Shown: one piece after another, positions 24,236-37,261 of the stretch
Layout of the letters: each line of letters opens with the position of its first letter
Position numbering within the stretch: the stretch's first letter is position 1
Assembly: GCA_900617975.1 (NCBI GenBank)
Contig: UZAE01012258.1
Coordinates: 1-49,964, forward strand
DNA length: 49,964 bases
DNA from: Rodentolepis nana
Lineage: Eukaryota; Platyhelminthes; Cestoda; Cyclophyllidea; Hymenolepididae
Direction of reading: 5' to 3'
Notes under the pieces: generated by a model
Seen by the model: only the letters and a program-made list of their open reading frames with translations
What the model was told of the DNA's origin: nothing
The model's database searches: none
Translations under genes and position numbers: made by a program

Positions 24236-24537
24236 TACTTATATCAAATAGCAGGCGTCTTGATGGTTGTCATTATCCCTTTAGTTGACTTCAGCTTCAT
24301 AGAGAGGAGGGGGAACATCAAAGTGACAAAAAGTCGAGATGGTGGGGAGGGGGGAACAGAAGAGTGATTCAAAGACAAAGGTAGAAAAAATCCGAGGTGA
24401 GTACTGTGAAAGTAGACGAATATGACATACAGTGGGGTCATAATAGTTTGAAGAGAGAAGTCAACTGCCGGTTAATAGACTTTTTGCCGTATGAGTATAC
24501 GCTGCCCAGGGTGCACCACGTGGAGGTAAGTCTATCG
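24236..24537 (-). repeat. SINE-like repeat
   Basis: Antisense copy with tail remnant (TATATCAAATAGCAGGCG) at the left and head at the right, ending in GGAGGTAAGTCTATCG. The last 10 or so bases of the head (CACACCCC) are missing. No clear target duplication. Confidence 0.85.
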
Positions 24538-24893
24538 ATTTTTGTTTATTTCACTTTCGGGCTTTTACCTTATCTCAAATTCTTCTTTTTCCCAATCCAC
24601 CGAATATTCGGGCACCTATTTTTAGATCAGTTAGAATGCCCCGAGTAGTGTAATTTTGAGGAAGACACGAGGGGAATTTGGTCTTTTTAAAACGTCGCCA
24701 ATTTTATCGTCATTCTTTCCCCACCGAGAATGGCATTCCCCCCCCCCCCCCTCCTCGGCCCCCCGCCCCCAAAATAAACTTCTTCCATCCAATGGAGAAT
24801 TCCATCGCTGATTAGAAATGTCCACACGGGTTGTCACCACGACCATTTAAAATCTCCACTTGCACTTAGAATTAAAACTTCTATTTGCACTTC

Positions 24894-25191
24894 GGGGTGT
24901 GCGATAGGCTTACCTTCACGTGGTGCACCATGGGCAAAAAAGTCTATCAAACCGGTAGTTGACTTCTCACTTCAAACTACCATCACTCCACTTCTTTCAC
25001 AGTACCCACCTCACCTTTTCTATGCCTTTGTGTATGTCTGCCTCTTTTACATCTTTGAAACACTCTTCTCTTCCCNCCCCCCCCCCCTCTCAACTTTTTT
25101 CACTTTGATTTTCCTTCCTCTCTGTGAAGCCTGAAGTCAAATAAAGAGCTAATGATAACTATCATAACGCCTGCCATTTGATATAAATAAA
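24894..25191 (+). repeat. SINE-like repeat with 14-bp target duplication
   Basis: Sense copy from GGGGTGTGCGATAGGCTTAC to the ATATAAATAA tail. Flanked by a perfect duplication TCTATTTGCACTTC at 24880-24893 and 25192-25205. This defines the family's true ends: nothing lies 5' of GGGGTGTGCG, and the tail is a short TAAA-type run. An ambiguous N at 25076 lies in an internal C run. Confidence 0.93.
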
Positions 25192-25205
25192 TCTATTTGC
25201 ACTTC

Positions 25206-28200
25206 TGTTGTGTGATTAATTTATTTTTTTAATTTTTTAAAATTTTGATGCGACCTCTAGATTTCTACATGCCTAAAAGTGTGTATGACCTTTCGGTAAC
25301 GTGGCTAGAGGCATTTGAAGATGATCGAAGATTTTACTAACATTTCGTCAAAGGCTGCTCATATTGGCACGGAATCAAATGGAAATTGGGCCTTTGAAAG
25401 AAGTTGGGTTGCTGTGGGAGCACCTAAAATCACCATACTTGAATTTTGCACATAACGATGAGAAAAGTCTCAGGAAAACTATTCACTGACCTGACGATTC
25501 TTGACGTTATCTTCGCTTTCCGCACTTGAAGTATAGTTGTTCCCTCATGTGTGAAACTAATGAAATATTTTTGTCCTTGGAGCAAAGAATGACAGCTATG
25601 AAATAGTTCAAGCCATATTCCTCCAGTTAGTGGATATACCATAATTTGGTTTTTCAATGCACCTTTCTCCTTCCTCCTCTGTAATCAACGCATGTTACGT
25701 CAATCACTGCCCTCTCCCCCCCCCCTCCCCCACCGCTCCCCCACAACTCTTTAATTCAGAGTTACAACTGGGGGGTGGGGACGGCGATACAAAACTGTCA
25801 CAATGATCTCTAAAATTTGAAGGATTTGAGGTCATTTAATTACGTTATAGCTTAGTTTTAACTGTGATTTTTATGTAAGATTTCTATTTTATCAAAGGAG
25901 GAAATTAGCATCCCATAGGTGCCCACTTTTTGTAACCCAATTCCTCATTGTCGGCGGAGTTTTTGAAAAGTGCACCAAAGGTGACACCACCCCCTTCATT
26001 TCACATTGTCCACCCCCTCACCCCTTTCAACTCATTTTCTCCACGGAGGAAGAAGCTTCTTAAACTTCAGACTTGGGTGTGTGGCAACTTTTATCTCGAG
26101 GCGTAAGAATCGCACCCTCCTCATTTTCGTTTGTTTTCGACACGGAGCCTCGTCTCTCTTTATTCGGTTGGGTTAATGTCAACTCCTCTCTTCCATGGCT
26201 CTTACGCAGGTGCCCATGAAAGGTTAATTTTGAGCTCATAAAACAAAATTTTGCTTCGCTTCATCATTCCCATCAAATATTGATTAATTTTTTTGAATTT
26301 ATGCTTAATGCAGGCTATTATAGGTTTTTTTGGCACCTTTCGGGCAAGTTGCCATTTGTCTTTTATATGAAAATTGTGGTTAATCATTAATTTGCGCCTT
26401 TTTATCCAGTGATTTTGAAATAAACGTGTAGTTTTGACCTCTTTTAGAATTGAGCGGTGTTAATATTACCAAGGTCATTGGATGCTGTTCATGGGCTGTG
26501 CCACCAACACATCGATTGCGTTCACACCTCAACGAGAAAACGAAGCTGAAATCGGCGAATACTTGGGTTCCTGGATCAAGTGAAAACGAATTAAGAGAGT
26601 AAAGCTAATCATCATCATCATCATCTCTAAAGGATTTTTTTGTATGGCGACAACAGAGAAATAAGGGCAAACTACTTGCTTAGAGGCTATTGTTGTTGGT
26701 AAAGTTGGTGGAGAGCCTATTTAATCGATGAACTCCATTTTATGATCATTGATCTCAAAGTAATTTGCTTATTAATCTTTCATTAGTTTTTAAAATTAAT
26801 TTTTTTCCCCTCCAAAGTCAACTCGCAGTTAAATTATTCCAACTTGTACGCATAGAAAAAAAATTGTATAATTTATAAGGACATTTAAAATTTTGCGCAG
26901 TTGGACAAATTCTTAAAATAGTCCCCTGATGGTGTGTTCTCACAGTTATGATAAAAAAATGCTTTCTCCCAACAGGAAAGATTTGGCTTGCATTGTGGCC
27001 ATTTGATTTAATTCACTTTTCCCAAAATTCTCTGCGTTTTTTTTTAGTAAGAAAATGTCATTATGGTAAAGAAGCTCGTAACATAGGCCTTCATTTTGTG
27101 ATAATTATAGTAAATTTTAGATGAGAAATTAAATTATATTACGCCTTCCACGTTGAAACAGAGTTACTTTGGCTTTGAAGAAAATTTGAGGATCATATCA
27201 GAAGACCTGCAATTATTATAAAGGTGTGAAAATCCATCTTCTCTGGAATTCTATGAACCTAAAATCATCGGGAATTCCCTCCATCACCCCAAAAATAGCT
27301 AGGCCTGCTTTTGAAACTTCAGTAAAGCACCTCTAAGTGGTCTTTGGCTTATCGAGTTAGTGTAGGAACGCACATAAATTGAAGAAAATTTTCTCTCTAA
27401 AATCCATACTTCAACCTTGTTCTTTTAACCCAGTGATTCCACGGGATTCCACTGGTAATACACTTTTCGACAATGTAGATCTTTTTGCTACGCGGAGGGT
27501 ACATCTACTATGAATGCCTCTCATTTTGCCTCCAAATGAAATAGTTTACTGCTGCTTAATATGCCATGGAAATCCTAGTCCATGCAAACATAGGAATGCC
27601 AAATCGCAATGCTAAACACATTGACAAGGTACTTTGCGCTAGCTGAATTAAAGCATCGAGGCTGAAGATCAAAATTTCTGCCACGTTTCCAATGCAGAAC
27701 TTATTTGATTTCGCTCATTCGGGTGGATCCCTTCATTTGTTAGCTTTGAAAATATTGCTACTTATTACTTAGTAGTAGCACAATTTAAATAGCCGATTAT
27801 ATTGGAATTAGCGTAGAAATATAGCCCAACTCCAGTTCAGGTTGCTTTTCTCTATGCAATTCAAAGTGACATTTTGTATAATCTTTAAGAATAAGACTCC
27901 TCAGGCGCGTCTTAATTTCGATGCTTACACTACTCGAAATGTGTGCTTGTTTACATTGTTTCGTAGCAATAAAGTAAAATTTTCCTTAATATACATATGT
28001 AGAGAATGGTATTTAGCTAAATAAGAAATAGGTATATATTCCATGAACGTCTTATTGAATTTTATCAATTAATCTTTTTTTCTTTTTCAATGTTCCTTCT
28101 CGGACACACATCTATTCGATGGGGTCAGTGAGGTGGCTAAGATCTAACGATTGCATTATTTGTAAAAGCCAGCAGACTTGTTGAGGGTACACGATCACGC

Positions 28201-28307
28201 ACAGAGTAGTGAGCCAGTTTAGAGCTTACAGTTAGTTAAGTAGTTTTGGCAGCCTCGTGTGTTTGGTAAGTAGCTGCGTAAGTTTATAAGAAATTATGTG
28301 CATATAA
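25206..28307. other. Intergenic sequence without recognisable features
   Basis: AT-rich, with short C/G runs and an ATC triplet run near 26609. I find no exon with plausible splice sites and coding character. Confidence 0.5.
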
Positions 28308-28625
28308 GGGGCGGCCGATAGACTTGCCTCCATGTGATGCACCCTGGGCAACGTATACTCATACAGCAAAAAGTCTATAAACCGGCAGTTCACTTTTGAC
28401 TTCAAACTACCATGACCCCACTGTATGCCATATTCGACTCCTTGCACAGTACTCACCTCACCTTTTTTCTACCTTTATGTCTGTCTCTTTTGCATCTGTG
28501 AATCACTCTTCTGTTTCAACTCTCAACTTGTTGTGGCTTTGATGTTCCTCCTCTGATTGAAGCCCGAAGTCAGCTAAAGGACTAATGATAACTATCGAAA
28601 CGCCTGCCATTCGGAATAAATAATT
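28308..28625 (+). repeat. SINE-like repeat, diverged
   Basis: Sense copy: head GGGGCGGCCGATAGACTTGC, body, then the tail CGCCTGCCATTCGGAATAAA. More mutations than other copies and no obvious target duplication, suggesting greater age. Confidence 0.85.
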
Positions 28626-31056
28626 CTTTTCCTCATACAATGGTTGGGCATTTTAGGAAGCAAGACTAATGCATTTGCGATCAGAACTTTATTGATTTAT
28701 TTAGAGCAGATGGTGAGGCGATAGTAGAAATCCGCTTTAGCGAGCTGCTCAAAGGAGTCGATCAAAATGTCTTCACTTTTATATCATCGTTCGGAAAAAA
28801 AATTAATCCTAATCAAGACTCATTTTTGTTGAGTAGGCATCAGGCGATTTAGAGAACGAATTCATTTAAAATAGTACGCAGATTTGCGAGAAATAAGCTA
28901 GGCACGGTCGATTGGAATTTAATCCCGAATCACTTAGTTGGCTGGCATCATGGGTCCAGATGTTGTCAGGTCACCGATAAAGGATGCACTGGATTATAGT
29001 GAAAAATAGCCAAAAAACAGTCTTGACAACCACGTTCAATTATTTACCATTCCTGAATGAACTCTAAAGGGGCTTCGACTAAAATCCGTCATTAAAATGC
29101 GGGCTGAAATAGATAGGGCACTCAAAATGCTGAGGTGGTTGTCAGATAGGCATTCGAATAATCCACTAGTTGAATACAAAGACGACAGAGGGAAGGCGTG
29201 GATTATGTGCGTGAGTGCGTGAATGAAATGAGAAGGTATTAACTAATCAATAATCTCAAAAGTAGAGTTGCAGAAGAGGTTAAGGCAATAAATCTCTGTC
29301 GAAAATCCCCCCCCCCCCACACACACATAAACCATAGTTGAACTTAGGTCAAATATGGCGTCGGTTAAGTCACATATTGAAAGCGGTATTTTCCGACTAT
29401 GTTCGTTACACATGAGGGAAAATCAGAAGTTTCGTTTCTCAAGCTCTGAATTATCGTTTCAATTGAATTTCCACCTTCTTCCTTGAATTTGCGAAGAAAG
29501 CCCATGTACAATTATTGGCTAATCAGGTAGCCAATCATTTATCATGCATTCAAATTTTATTAAAGCCCGCTCTTTGGGCTAAAAGTCTTCGGTATCCCCA
29601 TGCCTTAAGTCTGAGCAGATGCGGCTTCGGTGAAAGCCAACCGAGGCATTATGAATACGTACTAAATTGTGCTATATAAGTAGTAGGTGCTAAAGATTGG
29701 CGCGTCTTTGCACACCAATCGGTTGGAAGGCTTAATCACACATTGGGAGACTCAATGCTGCCATTCACAAATCCAATAAAAGCTTTCGGAAACGCTTTCC
29801 TAAATTGACTCATAAATTAATTTATTAATTTTTTTAAATGACAGAGTAATTAATAAGGCAGTCATTTCCAGGTTTTTACCTGTTCTTTGCCTTCAATGGC
29901 TATCCATGTCGAGCGCACTATGATGTTCTCCTTTTAATAACAATTTGAAGAGGATTACTATCATGCATTATTTCCACAATTAACTACTATATATCAAAAT
30001 TAGGAAAACAAAGATTTTACGGAGCCAGATCTGAATTATCATAATATAACGCCAAAATATGTAATTATAGGGGGGGGGGGTTTGGAGATTAGAAAGGAAA
30101 TAGAAGTCAAAGCTGATTTTTAAATCCTAGTGTCAACATTTTCGGCCTTTATTATTTACCAAATAATGAAATCTCGATCATAGCTGTGTAGGAAAAATCA
30201 ATTAATCAATCGAGGGTTTGCCAACAAAATTGGGAGATATACAACATATTCTGACTTTCAGCAATTTCTACTCCTTCTTCTTCTTCTCTCAAGAATCCCA
30301 GTTGAATGTATTTTCGCACTGGCTGTTGAAATCATCTCTTGAACTCCACCATATCTGATTGCTTTGAGACCAATTTCACGCGCCCCTTCTTTTGTCCATC
30401 AGAAGTCCAATTGACATGAACAGGTCTTGAGCTTGTACCAACTGGCCACTTAGCTCTGAGCTCAGTGACACACTTGACAACGTAGTAGTTCTAGAACTCG
30501 AAAACCTATGACACAGGTCTCTCATTATTCAACCCTCATTTGATCCTCTTGTGTTATTTCGTGCGTTCAGTTGCTACCACTCATGATTCACTCTTCTAAA
30601 TCTGCTTTTCTCATAACCATGGGTAGCAATAATTAAACAATTACACAAAGTAGCAACACATAGGTATAATCGAAATATCAATTTTCATAAGCATGCTGAA
30701 ATTTTAGGGATATTGAGTACAACTAGGAGCTTGTGTCTAACAAAAAAAACAAAATTTTATTTCAAATTTAAACTTATGAAGTCTGCTCCATTTAAGGATG
30801 ACGCTTCATAGTGAACAGATTAAACAGATTTGAAGGGAGAATTGCACTCAGAGGTCACTGATTTGATAACTATAAAAGTATGCTCAAAATTTGCTAAGAA
30901 GTGCACGACTATCATACGAGAGCAGAGCTAAATAAAAAAACAACAATTTCTTTAAGTTAGATTTGGCACTTAGGACTTATCGAGACACTGTACAATTCGG
31001 GCAGATAATATGCACATTAGAAAAATCCCCAATTCATCAAATGTCTAAATAATGAG
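28626..31056. other. Intergenic sequence without recognisable features
   Basis: No supported gene. Contains short C and G runs near 29308 and 30070. It ends at the polyadenylation signal of the SPSB3-like gene. Confidence 0.5.
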
Positions 31057-31062
31057 TTTATT
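31057..31062 (-). terminator. Polyadenylation signal AATAAA of the SPSB3-like gene
   Basis: AATAAA on the - strand, 88 bases past the stop codon at 31150. A G/C-rich homopolymer block (about 31079-31102) lies between stop and signal, in the 3' UTR. Confidence 0.55.
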
Positions 31063-31149
31063 GAAAAGTTCCATAAAAAAGGGGAGGGGGAGGGGGGGGG
31101 GGAGATAAAACTGTAACTCCAAATACGTGCGAATATAAAAACCAGCGAT

Positions 31150-32002
31150 TTAGTCGACCGAGATCCTTCTACGATTCGGCAGGCGCAGGGGCCAACAATC
31201 CTCAAGGAGTACTTTGATGAGACTAGAATAGCGGTGGTGTTCATCTTCACGAGGCAACTTATTTTCCATAATAATGAAATGTTGAAGTTTCGCTTCAAAT
31301 GACCGAGTGTAGATTAATTGAACACCCGTTCGTGCGGCAGTGGAACATACCATGGGATAATATGCATTACCTTTGAGGGTTCTATTACAGTGACAATCAT
31401 AAATAATTAAACAGTAGAACTTACATTGGACGGCCAGAGAGCTCACGATTAACAAAAAAATAGAGTTTTCTATGAAACATATCCAAAAGACAACCAACCA
31501 CGCTTCTGTTTGAGAATTCTTTCACATGTTTGTAGTCGAATGAGCCCTTATATTGAATGCCGCCCGTGTATGAATGACCACAGGAATGGCCATCAGCACC
31601 AAGAAAACTACTGTACTTGCATTCTGAGCCTTCTAGACATAGATCTTTTTCGCCTACGCCGATCATCTAGAAAATAATGAGAGTTAAGAGAAATTACCAC
31701 ATCGGTTCCGTAGAGAGGAGTAATAACTCTAATTTCCCAATAATGTATTCCTGAAGTAAAAAGCTCTGTACCCCTCACAACTGATGTGCCATTAGAAGAT
31801 TTGGGATGAAATATTATTGTTTTATCGTCCTTAAACAGGCACAGTTCCGGAGTTGTACATTGGGAATCCCAGACCCACTCGGACTCTGTGTAAGAAGTTT
31901 AAAATAAAATCTAGAATACTTACTCATATTTTTGCATTTGCAGGAAAAAATTGAATCATTTTTATCATTATTAAAACCACAGATCCCGCATTCCTCCTGC
32001 AT
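31150..32002 (-). CDS. SPSB3: SPRY-domain protein, SPSB3-like (4 exons, 246 aa)
   Basis: SPRY/SOCS-box family proteins are substrate receptors of Cullin-RING (Elongin B/C) ubiquitin ligases. Exons on the - strand: 32002-31924, 31885-31698, 31666-31425, 31381-31150, with GT-AG introns of about 30-45 bp and matching phases. The SPRY domain spans about residues 29-190: WVWDS, VVRGTE, HYWEIRV, YGTDVMIGVG, the SYTG-type motif, LDMFHRKLYFFVNREL and YYPMVCSTAA, the last two being strong SPSB3 landmarks. The C-terminal SLIKVLLEDCWPLRLP could be a degenerate SOCS box. The N-terminus is short and carries C5-x2-C8-x12-C21-x-C23. ATG 32002 is chosen because an in-frame TGA lies just upstream in the likely leader. 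Vertebrate SPSB3 is about 355 aa, so the N-terminus and C-terminus are both shorter here. SPSB3 assignment over other SPRY proteins is by motif recall, not alignment. Confidence 0.85.
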
Positions 32003-33935
32003 TATAGAAGCTAAAGGGATTCGAAATCACTGGTCTGATAGGGATAATATTCTGAAACATGTATTGGTCTATTTAAAGCAGTTTCTTTAAGTCTTGAGGA
32101 TTTAAATTTTATAATATTCAAAATCACTTATTGAGCTATTTTGGAGCAAATTATAATATTTAACGATTATTTACATATTACAAGGAAATGTGTAAATACA
32201 TTTTACTTGAAAATTTCTCTATGAAATTTTGTATATTCAAGTCATTCAGCTTCTAAAAAAATGTCCTTACTTTTCAATAATTTACTTAGGTGATCTATGA
32301 GGAAACTAATTCTAGCAATAATCAACTTTTTGTATAATATTCTCAAATCCCAAAATTCAGGCGACTCTACAGTAACGAAACATGCGGTTATTGTAAACGC
32401 CCGATTATAGTACGATGATCAATAAGTATAGTGACCGCTATTATAATTTTTAAATTTTATCATTTAACTAATCGTATTAAGTGTTATACTTATTTTCTTT
32501 AATCAAATGTCCTAATGACGTAGATCTGTCTCTTCAGTATAATCTGTAGGTGAAGCTACACAAGTGAAAATTTGAAAAATCTTGCTATTGCCCTTAAAAT
32601 TTTATGTTTTAATGAGCGAACCCACGTCACTGGTAACTTGTTTAAATCAAGGTAACAACGCATTGTTAGAAAAATTGAACCATATTGATACATACTCAAA
32701 TTGGTAAATGCACTGACAACAAAGTACAGGGGCTTTTAAAAAGGGCGATTATATGGGTGGGTGGTTATTTGGTTCAAAAAGTAGTTGAATGAAATGGAAT
32801 TTTCTGTTTAAACGCCATGGTCGGATTTTCGGAAAACTAATACAGTTCCTTTGGTACTTGATTAATTTACTCCTGTTTTTGTAATATCAAAGAATAGGAT
32901 ATCCTAAATGTTATATTTCTGGTTAACCAGGCATTCTAATTATTACGTTTCGTTCTTACATGGCAAGAAGTTAATAGTGAAGCTTTGAATCTCCAACTCT
33001 GAGAATTCTTTGTCATTCTTCAGTTGCCTACTAAGAAAATTTAAACGACTTCTTATCGATATAATTGCCCAAATTAATGAGGTATCGATAATTAAATATT
33101 GTTTTACTTTGAGCTTTCTATAGTATATATTCAAATATTATTTTAGTTTTCAGTTGGCAACTTAAAATTATGTGAACTTACTTAAAGTTGCTGTCGTCTA
33201 ATCGGCCGTATATCAAAAGTCATGAGTTGCTGGTTCCCCGTTTTTTAATAGCGAAAATATACAGTATTTTTACCAAGCAAGCAATCGGCTTTGCAGAATT
33301 TATTTTTTTCGTAGCTGAATTAATTAGTATGTTTAAGATTGAATTAATTTGGCTCGAGGTAGAAATAAAAAATGCTCAATGGTATATAATAGTCGAAAGT
33401 ATTTTTGATTTTGTGGAGTTTCATGTTTCTTAAGTTAAAATATATTAGAACATGAAGTAAAACTGGATGCGAAATGTGGCACACATTTGAGAATATTTTC
33501 CAGAACATTACATTCTCGAATCAGAGCATTATGCAATCTATATTCTCTTATCTCCTTGGAATGTTTTTTTTAAAATAAACCGAAAATTCACTTGAGATTA
33601 AAAAACTACGTTATATAATGATCATATTCTTTTCGAATTGAAAAAAAAACAAATTTCGTTCCTAATATCATGCCTGGCATTTATTCAATTATGCAAAGCT
33701 GTATTCGAAAATCTATGCCCTGTGCAGGGAAATAAATTAGAAATCGATATTTTGCAGGTGGATTAATATCTGAAGACTGAAGTAGTGTCTCGTTGAGTAT
33801 GTTCAATAACGCTTCACTTTCATAACCTACTAAACGATATTATATTATATTTTGTTGAAAAAAAGTTTTAATATTGTGCAATACGCCATTATTAATTATC
33901 ATTTTTGTCTCTTAACTTTCTAACTAAGAAAAAAT
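32003..33935. other. Divergent intergenic region
   Basis: AT-rich region between the SPSB3-like gene (-) and the 126-aa gene (+), so it should contain both promoters. I cannot single out a TATA box or any other motif. An acceptor-like TTTCAG lies at about 32057-32052, 49 bases before the SPSB3-like ATG. Confidence 0.5.
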
Positions 33936-34316
33936 ATGAGTGTATTTGAAGAACCCCTGCCAAATTACAGTACGCAGATTACATCAAATTGTCAAGAAAT
34001 AGTGATCCCACTACGAGAAGTGACCTACTATGAAAAGCGCGATGAAAAGGGTGAAGATGGCATTGAACTCTCTATTGCCTTCTCCGAAAATCCCTTGAAG
34101 CACATCCCTCCAGAATTCAATGGTCAATTTCGAGAGATAATGACTAATAGTTCATGGGATTGGGAATCGAAGAGATTCGTTGTGCATCTTCCCAAGCAAA
34201 CGGAAATGAGTATTGAGGGATTTCTAAAGAAGGTGAATGCTGCTTTACAGAATATGATGACAGATGGAGGAAAGAGCGAGGAAAATATGGCAGATGACGA
34301 TGCTATTAAAATTTAA
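33936..34316 (+). CDS. Unrecognised 126-aa acidic protein, intronless
   Basis: Open frame from ATG 33936 to TAA. I do not recognise the family. The composition is that of a real soluble protein: no signal peptide or membrane segment, balanced hydrophobic residues, and alternating patterns such as EIVIPLREVTYYEK and LSIAFSENPLKHIPPEF. A likely helix SIEGFLKKVNAALQNMM at about 93-109 is followed by an acidic C-terminus (KSEENMADDDAIKI). A splice-acceptor-like site (CTAACTAAG ending at 33928) sits 7 bases before the ATG, so an upstream non-coding exon or spliced-leader addition is possible. If a cis-spliced coding exon exists upstream, this ATG would be internal. It is the only long + frame in a stop-rich AT region, which supports it being a gene. 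Confidence 0.7.
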   Translation: MSVFEEPLPNYSTQITSNCQEIVIPLREVTYYEKRDEKGEDGIELSIAFSENPLKHIPPEFNGQFREIMTNSSWDWESKRFVVHLPKQTEMSIEGFLKKVNAALQNMMTDGGKSEENMADDDAIKI

Positions 34317-37261
34317 TCGTTTATTTTGGTAAATATAATTTAAAGTTTCCTATTAACTTCATATTATATATATATAAATTAGATTCATATTCGGATTATT
34401 TTATGAAGTTTAATCGTGGACTTTCTGTTTATCTCTTGGAACATATTTTTCATTGGTGATGGTGCTATGCCATCCATTATATCATTGTGTAAGTTTGATG
34501 AAATTAATTACCAGCCACTAGGGCATAAAATATATTTCAAGGTAGACATTCTTTTGTTTATGCGACATTATTAGTACTATGATATTTTAAAATGGCATTA
34601 TATATATTGGAATATATATTCAAAAATATAGGAGGGTCAAAATTAATAAAGTGTCGGGCAGAAAAAGATAGTTATTTTTAAATGTTTTTAGAATATATAT
34701 GATGTTTAAGTATATGGCTAAGGAATTGATATAAGATTGGTAATCTCAATTTGAAATCAAATCTACGATATCTCATTTGGATGCTTCTTTACCACAATGA
34801 ATGTCAATCCCAAGTAAGCATTCCTTCCTATTGCTGGATAGGATAAACACATACAAACGACTGGAGATCAGGATCGATAAGACGTCGTAGAATTGGTTCA
34901 CGCAGGTCAATTTCAAAATTCGAAATCGACGAATGATCATTGAGTGCAATAAAAAAATAAAATAGGTTTCAAGACGTTTTAGAACTTTTCTAAAGAAATG
35001 ATGCCTACTGATTCCCTCTATGTGACTTCTTCTCAAAATACAGCAATAATTATTTCACACCCATTAAAACAAATATTAGGTAGCAAGAAACAAATTGCTT
35101 TAAAAAAAGCATATAAACTCAAGCCAACGCCGAATTAAAAATCTAACAGCGTAGCCAATGAGACAAGATCAATACCTATCATATGCGTTATACTTAAATA
35201 TAATTCTATGGTTTCACATGACGTTCCTGAACAGGAAGTTATAAAAAAATGCAAATTAATAGCAAAGACAAAATCTCATATCCTGACTAATTTAATTAAA
35301 TGGCCAAGTTACATCTGAGGTGTTAAAATGCCAATCCTATCCTTCGTCTCTATTCTGCTGACTTTACTGTCGTCATTTAGCAAATTCTTTTGAAGAGATG
35401 CTGACATTAAATGACGAATATATGGTAAAGAAACAGGAAAAAATCAGAATGCTGTACAATTAAAATTTCTTGATAAGTCTCTAATCTGGAATCAAATAAA
35501 GTTGTTTAATTTCCATCAAAATATTACCTGACTTCACCTGAGCTGATAGATTTAAGACACCAGAATGAGAAAAAAATGAGGTATTCTGATTTAAGCTATC
35601 TTTAGAGTCATTCAAGAAGTAAATATGAGTTTACTCGGACATTTATTTTGTACTCATAACTCGAGCCTTGATATGCAGGAGACTATTCACTGGCTTCTTG
35701 CAATCAATTGCATCTACAAATATACATAAATTTAAGTTGAAATTACTCAAACACAAAATTTGAAATATATTTTAATAAGGAAAGCAAAGCCAGGAATAGG
35801 CTAAGATTGCGATAAGTTAAATAAGAACGGTTGGTAAATTAACCAGGTTAAAAGAATCTAATGGAAAATAAATGACCAGTGCTGATGGGGAAATATTTAA
35901 TATAATGAGTGTTCTTTCTCTGAATAATGAAACGTAGAAATCGACAGAAGATCTATTAAAACAATTCAATGCATTGACCAGTAAGCAAGTACGTATGTTA
36001 AAGCTTGCAAGTGGCAACACAGCCACTCAAAGATTAACATTGGTGCATCATTTTTTGGGCCCAAATTTTTTTCCGAATTCTCTCTTCATGGCACCTTCTG
36101 TGTGCTCACAGCACACGTATGAAAGCGAATCTAGGGATTTATCATATAATAGAGGACTCCAATAGGGTGTGAGGCTTAAAAACCTCAAAAAAGATTAATC
36201 AGACTATGCTTAAACGCGCAGTCCCCAACCCTACATCTATAGCGGATCAATAGTTTACTGGAAAGATAAATTTCCCATATGAAATTCTGAGTAAAAATTT
36301 TTGTAAAGTACCAAATTTCTGCAGTTGGCATGAATTGAAATTATATGATATTGGTATGTTTATTGAATATGAACTAAAGAGCCCAAAACTATAGATATTT
36401 CTTGATCTTTTAAATTTAACGTAATTATTACAGAGATTACAGCCAACGGCGTTTAAAAATTTCACGATACTTAAACAATTCGAATAATTATATAGCCTCA
36501 CTGAACTATATAATTGGTATCTTCCTAAATGTTTTACCTATTTTAAAGATAATGCTAACTAATTTTCAAAAAATACATATTGATTTAAAATTTATATAAA
36601 AAATAATTTGTAAATGCTATTTCGGGAAATGAGTAAGAATAAATATTGGTTTTGCTTCACCATCTGACCTTCGATGTATTTTAATATCATGTGGTAGACC
36701 TGGTAACGGCCTAGCAATAAGCAAATCCTAAATTTGGAGTATGTATTAGTTATGCGGCTAATGCATTCATTAATAATATTATTATCTTCAAATTTTACCG
36801 TTATTTAATTGTTTAGAAGCAAAATAGACTAGAATTTGATTTTTAGTTAAGTTTCTGTTAAGATTTTGTTGTGGAATAACTTTGAATTAGGCTTTGAGAG
36901 TTCAGAACCTACAGCTAAACCTTAGAATATCTGATCTATCAAATAAGTTTTGTGATTCAAAATGGCCCCCTTGGAAACTACCAAATTTTGTGTCAAGATA
37001 ATAATAAAACCGCCCCCCCCCCTCCCCACAATTTCTATTACAGATCAACCCAATTTGTCAAATTAAGAAGTCTTTACTAAAAAAATTTGCTGTATAGCCA
37101 TAGAAATAAAACTCAGTCATCTTATTCGTGTTCCAACATTTACAATCGGATCGCGTTAAGTCTTTTGGTTGTCAATCCTTCTGTTTTAGGTACCAAGGAG
37201 CAAAAACTTTTCAAATATCTTAACAAATTATTGTGGCTTTTACGTTTTGTAGTATGCAATA
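34317..37261. other. Intergenic region
   Basis: AT-rich. It holds an AATAAA at 34645-34650, a possible but rather distant polyadenylation signal for the 126-aa gene. No gene is supported; a - strand open frame at 34773-35036 lacks splice boundaries and known motifs. A C run of about 12 lies near 37012. Confidence 0.5.

Noticed and set aside
34773..35036. Possible - strand gene with protein-like stretches in two frames
   Set aside because: A second frame reads well (NFEIDLREPILRRLIDPDLQ) but is bounded by stops without usable splice acceptors or an ATG. At best it is a decayed fragment.
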